Shown one piece after another: positions 1 through 9,666 of a stretch of DNA of 64,000 nt (its first letter is position 1; every line of letters starts with the position of its first letter). Under the pieces are notes generated by a model, which was given only the letters and a program-made list of their open reading frames with translations, made no database searches and was not told the origin of the DNA. Source of the DNA: Thalassia testudinum (lineage: Eukaryota > Streptophyta > Magnoliopsida > Alismatales > Hydrocharitaceae); assembly GCA_037157565.1 (NCBI GenBank), contig JAZHRO010000063.1:151268501-151332500 (forward strand), given 5' to 3'. Made by a program: the position numbers and the translations under genes.

Positions 1-882
1 GCCGGAGATGGAAAGGAGTTAGGATACCCAAATCTCTCGTGCGTTCGCACGAGAGATTGAGTTCACACCAGCGATTGTAATTGACTTAATAAGGAAGGGA
101 ATTCCTCAGAGAATCCTCCTTCCATTTCTGGGAGGGAATCTCTGAGGGATTAGAGAGCAATCCCTCTCCGAACCTCGCCGGAGCTCGGTTCTGCCCTAGC
201 AATGGCGGCAGGACCGGTTTGCAAAGGAGGCGAAGAACGTAGGGGGTTCTCTGCAACGGTATTCAAAAGATAGGGACCAATTTGTGATTTGGGTGTACTA
301 AATTGCAAAGTAGGTCAAGATGACCCCTCCTTAGGTCCAAATTTTGGTAAAAACCTAATTTGGACCTAAGGAATCCAATGGCGAAGTTAGATTTCAGGTT
401 TGACCTCGTTTGACTGGACATTTTGCGTAAAAACCCAAATTAGGTTAATTGAAGAGCTAGGACCCTAATCTAGGTCAAACTAGGTTCCAAAGGCCAAATT
501 AAGTGTTCTAAACCCTAGAGTATGCTTTTCCATGATTTGTAGAGGGTTTACTTGCTTTTTGTTCTGATTGGAACCTTGTTAATTTAAGCGGTTCTGTTTT
601 AGGGTTACCAAGTGTCATTTAGTTCTTAGATTGCACATGAACCCATTTCTGATTGACTCAACCCACTTTTTATCTCATTTATACCATTTGACCTCTATTT
701 TGCCTCTGAGAAATCCCGTTTACGTACTGCAATGGTAAAATTGCAGTTTAACCTTTATTTCATGTTTTCTTCTCAGAGCACTTGTTCCTTCAGTTAGGCC
801 TTCTTCCAGGTTATGTAGGAGCTTTTATCTTCTTTATTGGGTCAAAATGAGCTAGTTATGGCTCATGATGAGGCTCTCATCA
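1..882 (-). mobile_element. LTR of family C, 5' part only (runs off the window)
   Basis: Read on the minus strand, this starts TGATGAGAGCC at 882 and matches the first ~880 bases of the complete solo LTR at 20952-23612 nearly base for base, including the hairpin around the palindromic CTCTCGTGCG/CGCACGAGAG stretch near its left end. It abuts element D sequence at 883, so it was inserted into the 3' LTR of D. The rest of this LTR and the continuation of D's LTR lie left of the window, so it cannot be decided whether this is a solo LTR or the end of a full element. Confidence 0.88.
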
Positions 883-1299
883 GCGGGCGAGCGCGCGGAT
901 CTCGGCCGTTCGATCGAAGATCAACGGTCGAGATTCGTTCTTGGCTGGCTTGAGGGCGAGAGAGCGGCGGGGGCGGGGCGACGTGGCGCGTTCTGGGCCG
1001 TTGATCTCCAGATCAACTGTCATGATTTCTTGGGCCCATTGTGGGAGCTCCGGATGTCGGATTTGGCTGATCTTGAGTCCGTTGGACTCCGTTCGTCGTC
1101 CTGAATCCATCCGTGCGGTCTGATTGCTCATCTGAGGCCTGCTTTGACAAATACTTTACACAAATGGCCATTAATACGGTTTATAAGCAATCTTGGTACT
1201 TGATGCATGCAACGCTCTTATTCTACTTTATGTTGTGCCTTTTATTCTAAATATGGGCCATATTCAACCTAATTACTACCCCCTTGCGTGGTGTTATCA
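883..1299 (-). repeat. 3' LTR of element D, truncated
   Basis: The segment aligns with 6475-6899 of the right LTR and ends at the same TTATCA boundary, read on the minus strand as TGATAACACC. It is cut at 883 by the family C LTR; the missing ~970 bases should lie beyond the left window edge. The first bases after the junction, GCGGG, are the expected target duplication and should reappear on the far side of that LTR. Confidence 0.85.
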
Positions 1300-1310
1300 T
1301 ACCCCCATGC
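1300..1310 (-). other. Polypurine tract of element D
   Basis: On the minus strand this reads GCATGGGGGTA directly before the LTR start TGATAACACC. The same 11 bases precede the 3' LTR start in element A (35861-35871, 45010-45020, 54156-54166) and in B (60407-60417). It is the expected site of plus-strand DNA priming. Confidence 0.85.
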
Positions 1311-1879
1311 TTACTCCTTGATAGTCCCTAGCAAGGTTTATTCTAGCCTTTATTTCTTTGGAGAATTCAAGAAGTAATTACTTCGGCACTTCGTTACTCG
1401 TCAATAAGAGGAAATATACGAAGATCTTAATCTACAAAGACTAAGCAGTGCCCGGGTGTCTTCCAAAATACAAATCGCCCGAATCCTTACTTTGTATATA
1501 TAACTATACATATGTATACATATATATCTATATATGTCTTTTTAGAATTTTCAGAATTCAGTGTGGGTTGGTAACTTTTTACGGCTACCCAACCCACCCA
1601 AAACTCGATCAAAACCCTAAGTGCTAAGCATCTTGGTGTGAATGTTGTGATAGACTCACTTAACGGTAATTGAGACAGACTTCGAGTTTCTACGCCTCTA
1701 GGTGTCCGGAAAAGAAAATAAATTTTTTCCTGAAGGTGTATTTGTTCGACTGGTAGAGTTCTCCCTACGTTCATTTTACTTGGGGTCAACACAAGGATTT
1801 TCCAGTGTATATCTCCCCGGCTTGTACTACTTCCTCGCTTCGTCCTTAGGTGTTTTGGTCTTTTTTGTGCAATTATTGA

Positions 1880-1937
1880 GCTGGGCTCTGGACAACCGAC
1901 CAATGGGCTGTTACCCACGATCACTTGCCAGCCATAC
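1880..1937. repeat. 58-base direct repeat, copy 1
   Basis: It starts GCTGGGCTCTGG and ends TTGCCAGCCATAC. The second copy is at 2049-2106, with about five or six mismatches over 58 bases and no gaps. It lies in the 3' noncoding part of element D. Confidence 0.85.
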
Positions 1938-2048
1938 TTGTGCGGTGAAGTGTGGTTTATTTTCTTTTCTTCTCTTTTTTTTTTTTTTCGTAGGTGGCTT
2001 CCCTAATCTCAAATGTACCCAGAGGAAACGAAAAAGAAATGGCCTGTG

Positions 2049-2106
2049 GCTGGGTTCTGGACAACCTGCCAATGGGCTGTTACCCACGACAACTTGCCAG
2101 CCATAC
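2049..2106. repeat. 58-base direct repeat, copy 2
   Basis: This is the second copy of the repeat at 1880-1937, in direct orientation, 111 bases after the first copy ends. Confidence 0.85.
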
Positions 2107-2496
2107 CACCCTAGAGAGTTCATTAGCTACCCAATTTCTGTCAAAATCTCCGAGAAGTGAGTCTGTGCAAAAATGTGTGTAGATGCTTAGACTCAAATTT
2201 TCCTGAGTTAGAGGGTGAGTTGATAAGTCGTATACTTATTACCTTATTTATTAGGTGGATTAGAATAGCTTAAAGTTGCAAGGATTCGCCGCTAAATCCA
2301 TATTTTAATGGACACCAGGGCTAATTAAGCCTGAAGGCCTGAAAAGTCTAAGTGTTTAAGTTCTTTTTGTATTATTTCCCACTATTGACAAGTTTCTAAT
2401 GCCTAAGTTTTTCTTCCTAAATTCAAATTTTTTTTTTTTCAATTAATTTATTCATTCAGACTGATTAATTAAGCTCAGGATTATGCAGTTTACCAT

Positions 2497-2531
2497 CCCC
2501 CCCATGCTTAAGTTGGACAATGTCCTCATTG
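2497..2531 (-). other. Conserved hairpin plus G-run (internal polypurine-like motif) of element D
   Basis: On the minus strand CAATG-AGGA-CATTG (2518-2531) forms a 5-bp stem with a four-base loop. It is followed 8 bases later by AAGCATGGGGGGG (2497-2509). The same order occurs in elements A and B about 200-500 bases after the coding region ends, so it is a shared noncoding signal rather than chance. Confidence 0.75.
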
Positions 2532-2634
2532 GCAGATGCATGGATGTAGAAGGGTTCAAAAAGGTAGTACCTGAGTGACGTAAACTACCAGATCAGTCTG
2601 AATCCGCTGGGTTGCCTCCCAGGAAGCGCTGAGT

Positions 2635-4380
2635 TTAACGCCTCCAGCTGGGCGGTGCACAAACAGGAATGGCTTGGGTCAAGAAGATATGTTCAAAATT
2701 AACCAAACCCAAAATCAGAAGTCCACAGATGCGAATAAGGTTGTGGTGGAGTCCCGTTCCTAAGGGGCGGGAATTCTGTAACAGATATATCATGCATGCC
2801 CGTGTCAGATCCTCTCTTAGTTTGTGGGCATGCAAACAAGTTGCTGTGGACGAACGCACCCCAAATATGACATGCCAAACACTAAAGATGTAGGTCTTAT
2901 ATTCAGCTTGTGTCCCCATAAAATTGTAATCCATCGAAAGTGTATCAATTCTAGTGCATTTGGGTTGTGGGATCTTTATTCTGGTAGGGCAAGTAACAAA
3001 GTCCAGAGTTTCATACTGAGCCCTACAACCAAGCATGAGTCTTCTCTTCAAAGACGAATCCATCTCTTTCGCAACTATGGTTTCATTGCTCATTCCCTCC
3101 AAGCCCTTGATCTCAAGAATATTTTCTTCAACCTCCTTTGTATCAGATTCACTGTTTGGGGTTGCATTAGAGGTAGGGTCAATTTCATCCTCTAGATCAT
3201 ATTCTTTCTCTCGGCCCTCCTCCAAATTTGTGATGGGGATTCTAACCGATTCAAAATCAATTTCTTTGAAATTGTAACTCCATTCTCCATCTCCGACGTT
3301 GGCTGCTACTCCCACCGGATTACTTGTCTTGAGCCGATTAGATTCAGATTCCAAGGTCTCTCCCCTCACCTTCTCAGTTTCCTCCTGATGTTTGTTCTCA
3401 ATGCTCCCCAAATTGTGTTCCAAGGAATCCTTACTTTCCTTATCCACTGAGCTATCCAACTCCTGAGGGGTATCAATGGTGGACTGAACCAAATCAGGAT
3501 GACTAGGTGTAGTCCAATTGATCATGGTAGGTCCTTGCTTTATGAATTCCATGAATGGCGTTGTATGCAACAGCTTTCTTTGGCCTTCTTCCCCCAATTG
3601 TTGGAACAACTCCAACATGGCATGTTGCCCTTTAACCAATTCTTGATTCTGTCTGTGTAGTTCTAACTGGAGGTTATCAAGAATTGACATGGTGTCATTT
3701 GGTGTCCTTTGGATTTCCTCCTTGAAATCCAGGTTAAGAGAGTATGGTTGAGGTTGTGGATCAGAATCCATATTGGTGTTTAGGTTCTTGGGTGGGTCCT
3801 CTATTCTGTCATGTTCAGGGTCCAGTTCTTCAAGAGGAACCATTCTCTGTTTGGTCCTACTCCAGAATAGTTGAGGTTCTAAGTCCTCCTCCCAGTCAGA
3901 TTCTTCATCAGGGGACCAAATCAGAGGTTGATGATCCTGGGCTTGCCTAGATTTCTGATCATTTTCTGATTTCCATTTGTCTAGAACTCCTTCTAATCCA
4001 AAGGTCAAGTAGGCACGGTTGTTGAATTCAGATGACCTTTCTTGGTTATTATCTTGAGATGGGTAGGGTTCTTGGTGTTCTCCTAAAGTGTAGGTCCTAT
4101 CACAGTAGAGCGGGTCGGACCTAAATGAGGAGGCATCGTGAGGACAATCGAGATATGGAGCCCCATGATTTGAATCGTATCCTTGGGTGGCTATGTTAGT
4201 TGTATTCCAATAAGAGGTTGGTGCGGTTTGGTCATAGTTGGGCCAAGAGGGATATTCAAGGTTGTATCCCCAACTTGGTGATTAGTTAGCCCAAGTAGGC
4301 TGTGGGTATGGTCCACTTGGGTTAGCATATAAATCCTGTTGGGGGTAGTTTGGGTAAGATGGATAGGCATTGAAATCCAT
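2635..4380 (-). pseudogene. Unrecognised element D ORF, 581 codons, one in-frame stop
   Basis: The minus-strand frame starts at ATG 4380-4378 and runs to the stop at 2635. It is continuous except for TAA at 4284-4282 (codon 33). After that break it stays open for 549 codons; the uninterrupted part beginning at the next usable start is 457 codons (4008-2635). The first ~120 codons are rich in Tyr, Pro, Gln, Asn and Trp. Residues ~125-400 are strongly acidic and Ser/Thr-rich, with a probable helical stretch (HRQNQELVKGQHAMLELFQQ). The C-terminal ~130 residues are more hydrophobic with several Cys. There is no zinc knuckle, gag core, protease or RT motif. The N-terminal composition resembles the C-terminal tail of Athila gag, so it may be a diverged gag tail or a captured reading frame. 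A readthrough of the single stop is possible but unsupported. Confidence 0.6.
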
Positions 4381-5482
4381 GGTTTGGAAGAAATGGAGGG
4401 ATGCGGGAAGAACAGATGCGAAAGAGTTGTGTCCTCAACCAAGCAAACAAGACTAGTCCTTATGGTGTACTCCTTAGGAGACCTAGAAATCTCACAAAGG
4501 TTGATTAAGTTCGTAAGCACTGGACTCCCCTTCCCAAGGTTAATCTGGCCAGGTTGATTACGAGGGGATTGCAGGGAAGGTTCTTCCTTTGGCTTGCGCC
4601 TCCGGTTCCATAGACCCCACAACCGCGGTCGTTTGACACTGCCCCGCAGCCTAGTCACCAGATTCTACCAAGGGAATGAAAGCCAAGTGCCTAGCGAACA
4701 AAACCTCACCTTTTGAGACTTAACTCAGTCCTGCGTAGGGCACGTCTACTCAATTTTAAAGGGTTAGGATAGTGCTTGTGCTTAGGGTGATGTGATGAGG
4801 CGTTGATTGGGGTGGTGCCTCTTAATTTTCCACTTCCAAAGTGTGTGCTTCTAGTAAAACATGGTTTTCAAGCAAGGATTTTTAAGGTGTGGTGTCTTTT
4901 AGTATTTTATCCTTACTTTAGTGCTTTTTAGGGTTGACGTGTCTTAATGTTTTCAACCAAGTTTCAGTAGGCACGTCAAGTTCTGCACACAATTTGATGA
5001 AAGTAGATTTCCTTTTTCTTCTGTAGAGGCTCTAAAACCCTAGTGTACTCATCCTAATGATCATGCAGCTTCTATTAGATGAGTCAGTTTTAGGGTTGAG
5101 TGGTGCAGCCCAGGTCAACTCATGGTGGCTTCACAAACACCACTCAAGAAAGAAAAGAACACTCCAAGAATTTATTCAGCATATTAGAGTGTACAATTTT
5201 TTGTAGGGTGATGTGTTAAGAATGTGGGTCAAGCAATCATTCACCACGCCAATTTTTTTAGTTTTTTACAATTTTTTTTAGCTTTTTCACGCAAGCAAAC
5301 AATGAGAGACAGGTTACTCACTATCGGTCCTCGAGGTGCCTACTCCCTTGCTACCGTCGTGGAATGCGTCGCTTCGCCATCCATGCGTCGAATTCCTACA
5401 ACCACCACGTAAAAAGGAAAATAGGGCATTAGACAATGTGAGAATGAGTGTGGAATGGAGGTGATAAAACAAATCCGTTGCC
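4381..5482 (-). other. Leader of element D between primer site and ORF
   Basis: About 1.1 kb of noncoding sequence lies between the primer site and the ORF start at 4380. It includes small out-of-frame ORFs overlapping the N-terminus of the D ORF and T-rich stretches near 5250-5285. I see no domain or RNA gene. Confidence 0.65.
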
Positions 5483-5500
5483 TCCCCGGCAACGGCGCCA
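5483..5500 (-). other. Primer binding site of element D (tRNA-Asp)
   Basis: The minus strand reads TGGCGCCGTTGCCGGGGA, the exact 18-base complement of the 3' end of plant tRNA-Asp. It begins five bases inside the LTR end at 5506. Athila and Tat lineage Gypsy elements use this primer. Confidence 0.93.
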
Positions 5501-5593
5501 AAAACTGACGTGCCTTTGTGCGTGTGTGTTAAGAGGTGTCGTTATAGTTGCACTTGATACGTCGGTTTTAAAAGAAGTAAACGGAGGTGAGTC

Positions 5594-5616
5594 CGAGTAT
5601 CGATCTCAGGGAGGCG
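5594..5616 (-). promoter_or_regulatory. U5 motif shared by all LTR families here
   Basis: On the minus strand it reads CGCCTCCCTGAGATCGATAC followed by TCG. Equivalent motifs lie ~90-170 bases before the LTR 3' end in A (30741-30758), B (17679-17698, 63045-63065), C (23488-23508) and E (14660-14680). Its role is unknown. Confidence 0.6.
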
Positions 5617-5863
5617 TGGAAATCGGATTTTGTTTACCACTTGTTGTCACGAAAAAGGCGGAGTTTTGCTTGCGAAAGAGACGGTTTTGAAAAGCGAGAG
5701 ATAGAGAGAGAGTTTAGGGTTAGAAAGCTCTTGGTTTTGATCATGCACTTTAAACAGAAATTAAAATGGCAACTAAATGGAAAATAATTTCATTAAACAT
5801 GCATTCATAGTTCATGGTTTACAATATTAAATACATGCAGCAACAAAAGTAAATGAAAGCTTA

Positions 5864-5893
5864 AAAGAGAGAGAGAGAGAGGTAGAGAGAGAG
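5864..5893. repeat. GA microsatellite
   Basis: A run of GA dinucleotides with one GGTA interruption, inside the R/U5 side of the D LTR. Confidence 0.85.
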
Positions 5894-6081
5894 TGGAGAG
5901 CGACGAGGCAGCCACGGCGGTGGAGGAGGCTCCGTCGGCGGCTCGTCATCTCCGGCGATTACAAGAGTGCCTAAGACTAGCTAGGAGAGGAGTGGAGTAG
6001 TTGCAAGTGGGAGAGCATGCCTTGAATGGTGGTAGAAGGGGGTTTAAATAGAGTTAAGGGCTTCCTAAAAGAAGAATGTGC

Positions 6082-6108
6082 TTTAGCGACATCCAGAACG
6101 TCGCTAAA
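6082..6108. repeat. TTTAGCGAC inverted repeat in LTR D
   Basis: Perfect 9-base arms, TTTAGCGAC and GTCGCTAAA, are separated by 9 bases. The same core occurs in an imperfect foldback in LTR A at 30355-30440. Confidence 0.7.
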
Positions 6109-6202
6109 ACCGCTTCCAGATACGTCGGTGAAGGCCTTCTGCCGCCGGTCAGCCGCCCGCCCCCTCTCTCTCTCCAAGCGCGATCCGTGGATGATGAAAG
6201 AG

Positions 6203-6229
6203 AGCCGTCCGATCGAAGATCGGACGGCT
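6203..6229. repeat. Perfect 12-bp hairpin with GAA loop in LTR D
   Basis: The arms are AGCCGTCCGATC and GATCGGACGGCT with a 3-base loop. Two further hairpins built on GATC arms follow at 6491-6526 and 6590-6611. Confidence 0.85.
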
Positions 6230-6392
6230 GAGATCCTCCCGCGCCCGTGCTGAGATCGCGCTTCGGGCGCGCGTGCGCGCGCGCGTGGGCGCTCGGGCGC
6301 TGTCGTCGCGCCGCGTGGCGCAATCCTGACCGCCCGCTACTGATCGGGCGGGTCAATTTCGCCGCGCCCTTCGCTCGCGCTTGATTTCCGCT

Positions 6393-6460
6393 ACGCGCGA
6401 TTCGAACGCACGTCGCTGCGACGCGGGCGTGCGCGCTAACCGTTGCGCCACGCCCGCGCT
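6393..6460 (-). other. tRNA-like segment with Pol III A and B boxes in LTR D
   Basis: The minus strand carries an A box TGGCGCAACGG (6450-6440) and a B box GTTCGAATC (6407-6399), 43 bases start to start as in tRNA genes. The D arm forms a 4-bp GCGC/GCGC stem with loop AACGGTTA, and the T arm forms GTGCG/CGCGC around TTCGAAT. The anticodon stem and the 3' acceptor strand do not pair, so this is not a working tRNA gene. It looks like a tRNA-derived remnant such as a SINE head. No poly(A) tail or SINE 3' end was found. The left LTR copy is cut before this point, so presence in both LTRs cannot be tested here. Confidence 0.45.
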
Positions 6461-6490
6461 TTGTCGCAGCGACCGCGGGCGAGCGCGCGG

Positions 6491-6526
6491 ATCTCGGCCG
6501 TTCGATCGAAGATCAACGGCCGAGAT
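6491..6526. repeat. GATC-loop hairpin 2 in LTR D
   Basis: The outer arms ATCTCGGCCGTT and AACGGCCGAGAT pair perfectly over 12 bp. Inside them GATC-GAA-GATC pairs again, with one bulged C. The left LTR has the same hairpin with one arm substitution. Confidence 0.8.
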
Positions 6527-6589
6527 TCGTTCTTGGCTGGCTTGAGGGCGAGAGAGCGGCGGGGGAGGGGCGACGTGGCGCGTTCTGGG

Positions 6590-6611
6590 CCGTTGATCTC
6601 CAGATCAACGG
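6590..6611. repeat. GATC-loop hairpin 3 in LTR D
   Basis: Perfect 9-base arms CCGTTGATC and GATCAACGG around TCCA. In the left LTR copy (near 998-1019) one arm base has changed, which breaks a pair. Confidence 0.75.
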
Positions 6612-8625
6612 TCATGATTTCTTGGGCCCATTGTGGGAGCTCCGGATGTCGAATTTGGCTGATCTTGAGTCCGTTGGACTCCGTTCGTCGTCCTGAATCC
6701 ATCCGTGCAGTCCGATTGCTCATCTGAGGCCTGCTTTGACAAATACTTTACACAAATGGCCATTAATACGGTTTATAAGCAATCTTGGTACTTGATGCAT
6801 GCCATTACACAACGCTCCTATTCTACTTTATGTTGTGCCTTTTATTCTAAATATGGGCCATATTCAACCTAATTACTACCCCCTTGTGTGGTGTTATCAC
6901 CCTACACTGACTCTAGTTAGGCCCACTGGGCAAATCGGGATAGTCAGACGAGGGTACGTGGACTGTGGAGGGGTGAGAGCCCTGTTTTGTTCTAAGAGGG
7001 CAAGGCCCTGTACTGTTCTGTGCTGTACTTTTAGGTGTGCCTGCTAGCAGAAACGTATGACCACGTGCCAGTATGGGGTAGCTACCCGTGCACTTATCAC
7101 GCGTGCTGTAGTCACCACTATGTCGCGACTGTAACCTCGGGGTGGTTGACTGGGTGTAGGACTACCACGGGGGACTCTCCCAGCTAGGAGAGCACTGCAT
7201 TACATCCTACATCATGGGGAAAGATTGCAATCAAGATTGTCTCTTCGAGGGACAGTCAAGATCAAGAATTGACTAGATTTCTAATGGAATAAACAAAACA
7301 GAACCACTTACTTAAGCTAAATGGAATTGAATAATAAACTAGTTGCTTGTCTTATGTTAATTGCATGTAAATGGCTTAACTACCACTCTACTCAACGTTA
7401 GCTGACCATGAATTTTATAACCATGTTTAGGTCAGGGAGTTGAGTATCCAGTGCCATCGGCTGCAGAGGGCACTGGGCCCAGTCGAGCCCAGCCTTAGCT
7501 ATGTTTCCTTTTCTTTTCAGAGCTTCTTTCATTGTAGTGAGTATTGATATCCGTAATGCTGTTTCTATTACAATTTTGTTACTTTCTGCTGTTGTAATTG
7601 TGATGGCATGTAATATTGCGAGACATTTCGTTGTGTTTCCTTTACTATCTTTTGAGTTATTTCTGCTTAGTTACATTGCATGTGTGATCTTGAAATATTT
7701 TCTGCTTTCGGTTATTTCACATTGGACGACTGGGTTTTGGGATTAGTTGAGGTGAGCCGATCTCAGGTCTTGTAGGGATCTGGGATCGGTTCGTAACAGG
7801 TACCACGTACGTGAGGGTCAAATAGGAGTCGACGTAGAGTGGCCAAACCCACTTTGGGTCTCAACCCAAGGAGCGGCAAGCTCCCCTCTACTCTAAAGGG
7901 ATAGTTGCTGTCCTCGATACCACGTACACGAGGGCCAGCTCACTTCCCTTAATCAAGTCCGAATAGCCGCCCGTAGGCAATGTGTTCCAAAGCCATCAGG
8001 TTTTTCGTTCTATAGTATTCTTGGTTTCTTCTTAAATTTCCCTTAGGGTTCTTACATAGACTTTCTCATTTACATATCTGATTCATTAAATGCATAACAG
8101 GAAAACCCAAGATTCCATAATCGATTTTTCAGTATAGGTATGTATTACAGGTAACACAGGCAGCTCATGATTTATGGTAACTCATTCATTTATTATCTAC
8201 ACATGCATTTCTTCCAGCACTAGTGTTCATTTCATAACCTAGGGTTCAATCGAATATATCTAAAGTAGCATGCATTCATCTCTTTCGACCCTAGGGTTCA
8301 TCTCACATCCTAGGGTTCAATCGAATAATTCTAAAACATGCAATTCAATTATTAATTCTGGAGTTAGAGAAAACCACTCTACCAGTTAACCGGGTGGAAT
8401 GGGGGCTTGTATGATAGCTCCCGACGTCTCCGCAGATCCCTTATATTCTACAGACTGGAGACCTACAATATGGACTGATAGGTCAAATGGGCTCAAAACT
8501 GCATAGACACTATATCATTACATAGAGAAACTCGAACGAAATCCATCGATGTTTCATTTGCGGAAATCCGACTCCGTTTGGGCCCTAAACGGGCCCAAAA
8601 ACACTACTCTGATCAAAATCAAACG

Positions 8626-8960
8626 TCTGGGAAGAGTCCTAGACGTCTTAAATGCACTCAAGGGTTCACCTTGCTCGGGGTGCCTTCTTTCAGATGTCTG
8701 GAACTTCGTGCAGACGTCTGAGGGTGCAGACATCTGAGGGTGTCTTCAGACGTCTGGAGATACTCTTGGACATCTGAAACTGCCTCGATCCTCGCACCGA
8801 CGTGCCTCCCCAACCTCTGACACATGCACGTGAAGTCAAAATTCAATAGGGAGAAAAATAATCAAAAGAAAATGCGCTATCAGACGTTTGGTATTACCTC
8901 TGGATGTCTAGACAGACATCTAATAGTCTCAACAGATGTCTAATTCTATGGAAAAATGAT
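8626..8960. repeat. Cluster of CAGACGTCTG-type palindromes
   Basis: About ten copies or near-copies of a 10-base palindrome (CAGACGTCTG, CAGACATCTG, CAGATGTCTG and similar) are spaced irregularly. More lie at 9530-9660. The core ACGT within GACGTC is the C-box recognised by plant bZIP factors in other contexts; any role here is inference. Confidence 0.65.
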
Positions 8961-9056
8961 TCCACATAACTGTTTTCCTCTGCTCTCAAGCCTTCAGCCT
9001 CCTCTGCTCTCTGCCTTCTCCTCTTCTTGCTCCCTGCTCTCGTTCTTCTCTCATCT

Positions 9057-9240
9057 ACAGTGTGGGAACGAACGGAGGAGGGGGCTTTTATGGAGGTGGG
9101 AGGGATGGTGAGAGGTAAGGTGGAGGTGCCGTGGGTGGAAAGGGGAGGGTGTATGGGAGAGGGGGTGGTGTATGGTGAGGGATGGGGTGGCGTGAGGGAT
9201 GAGGGGTGTGGTATGGTGGGGAGGGGAAAATTGCGGGGCA
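9057..9240 (+). repeat. G-rich, C-poor strand-asymmetric tract
   Basis: About 180 bases are dominated by G runs (GGGG, GGAGGG, GGGGTGG) with few C on this strand. G-quadruplex formation is possible. No coding content was recognised. Confidence 0.6.
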
Positions 9241-9666
9241 CCCCCTGCAAGTTCTCTTTTCCCCTGTATATCCCTAACAAAAACCTAGGGGGGTTAAAAT
9301 TACACAAAAATCCCTAAAAATTTTGAAAATGCCAAACGACCCTTGGGAAGGGTCATTTCAATTTATTTGTTATAATCTTTATTGCACTTTCTTTTTCATT
9401 TGATAGTTGTTAAAGAACCCAAAATATGATAACATGAGTCCTAGATACACTCACTTAACCTTAGAACACCTAGCCACATAACTTAGAATCAAGTTAGAAA
9501 GTCAAAGCAACAAACAACTTGCCTTATCAGACATCTAAAGATGTCCAATAACCGATTTTAAGACGTCGAGACATTTGATCAGGCATCTAATGACCGGAAC
9601 CCCTTAACTTGAGTTTGTGGCATTTGCTATTCAGACATCCACTCCCTATATTGGATGTCTAGAGCT

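Larger units (their letters stand above)
1311..2496 (-). other. 3' noncoding region of element D
   Basis: The region lies between the G-run motif and the final polypurine tract. It has T-runs (for example 1975-1988), AT dinucleotide stretches near 1495-1535 and a 58-base direct repeat. ORFs here, such as 1702-2160 on the plus strand, run across low-complexity sequence and have no family resemblance. I see no gene. Confidence 0.7.
883..6899 (-). mobile_element. Element D: non-autonomous LTR retrotransposon, tRNA-Asp primed, minus strand
   Basis: The ends are homologous LTR segments (883-1299 and 6475-6899). Just inside the right LTR is a perfect tRNA-Asp primer site, and just inside the left LTR is a polypurine tract. 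The internal region (1300-5505) holds one long ORF with no gag core, protease, RT or integrase motif that I can see, so the element must borrow proteins. The two LTR segments differ by few substitutions and one short indel (an extra 8 bases in the right copy near 6803), which suggests a fairly young insertion. The left LTR is interrupted at 883 by the family C LTR. Confidence 0.85.
5506..6899 (-). repeat. 5' LTR of element D, 1394 bp
   Basis: On the minus strand it starts TGATAACACC (6899) and ends GGCACGTCA (5506), giving the usual TG...CA ends. The primer site follows at the correct side. It contains a GA microsatellite (about 5865-5881), GATC-loop hairpins, a tRNA-like segment and, near its 3' end, the U5 motif seen in the other families (5594-5616). 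GC content changes sharply within it: the middle 6160-6610 is very GC-rich. Confidence 0.88.
6900..9666. other. Degenerate transposon-derived DNA, no gene recognised
   Basis: No long ORF with a family match is present; 7501-7746 is a hydrophobic, T-rich accidental ORF. A short direct repeat TACCACGTAC occurs at 7801-7810 and 7918-7927, each followed by a GAGGG-containing tail. From ~8620 to 9660 there are many CAGACGTCTG-like palindromes. Read on the minus strand, 9360-9060 has the wording of LTR upstream regions seen in A and B (short T/C-rich phrases, then a CCATAAAAGCC TATA-like site near 9087), so part may be an old minus-strand LTR. The ends could not be fixed. Confidence 0.45.

Noticed and set aside
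4191..4658. 155-codon minus-strand ORF in element D
   Set aside because: It overlaps the start of the main D frame in another register and has no independent support.
6393..6460. Functional tRNA gene
   Set aside because: The anticodon stem and acceptor stem do not form, so only a tRNA-derived remnant is claimed.
7501..7746. 81-codon hydrophobic ORF, possible membrane peptide
   Set aside because: Hydrophobicity comes from T-rich sequence; no neighbours, start context or family support.
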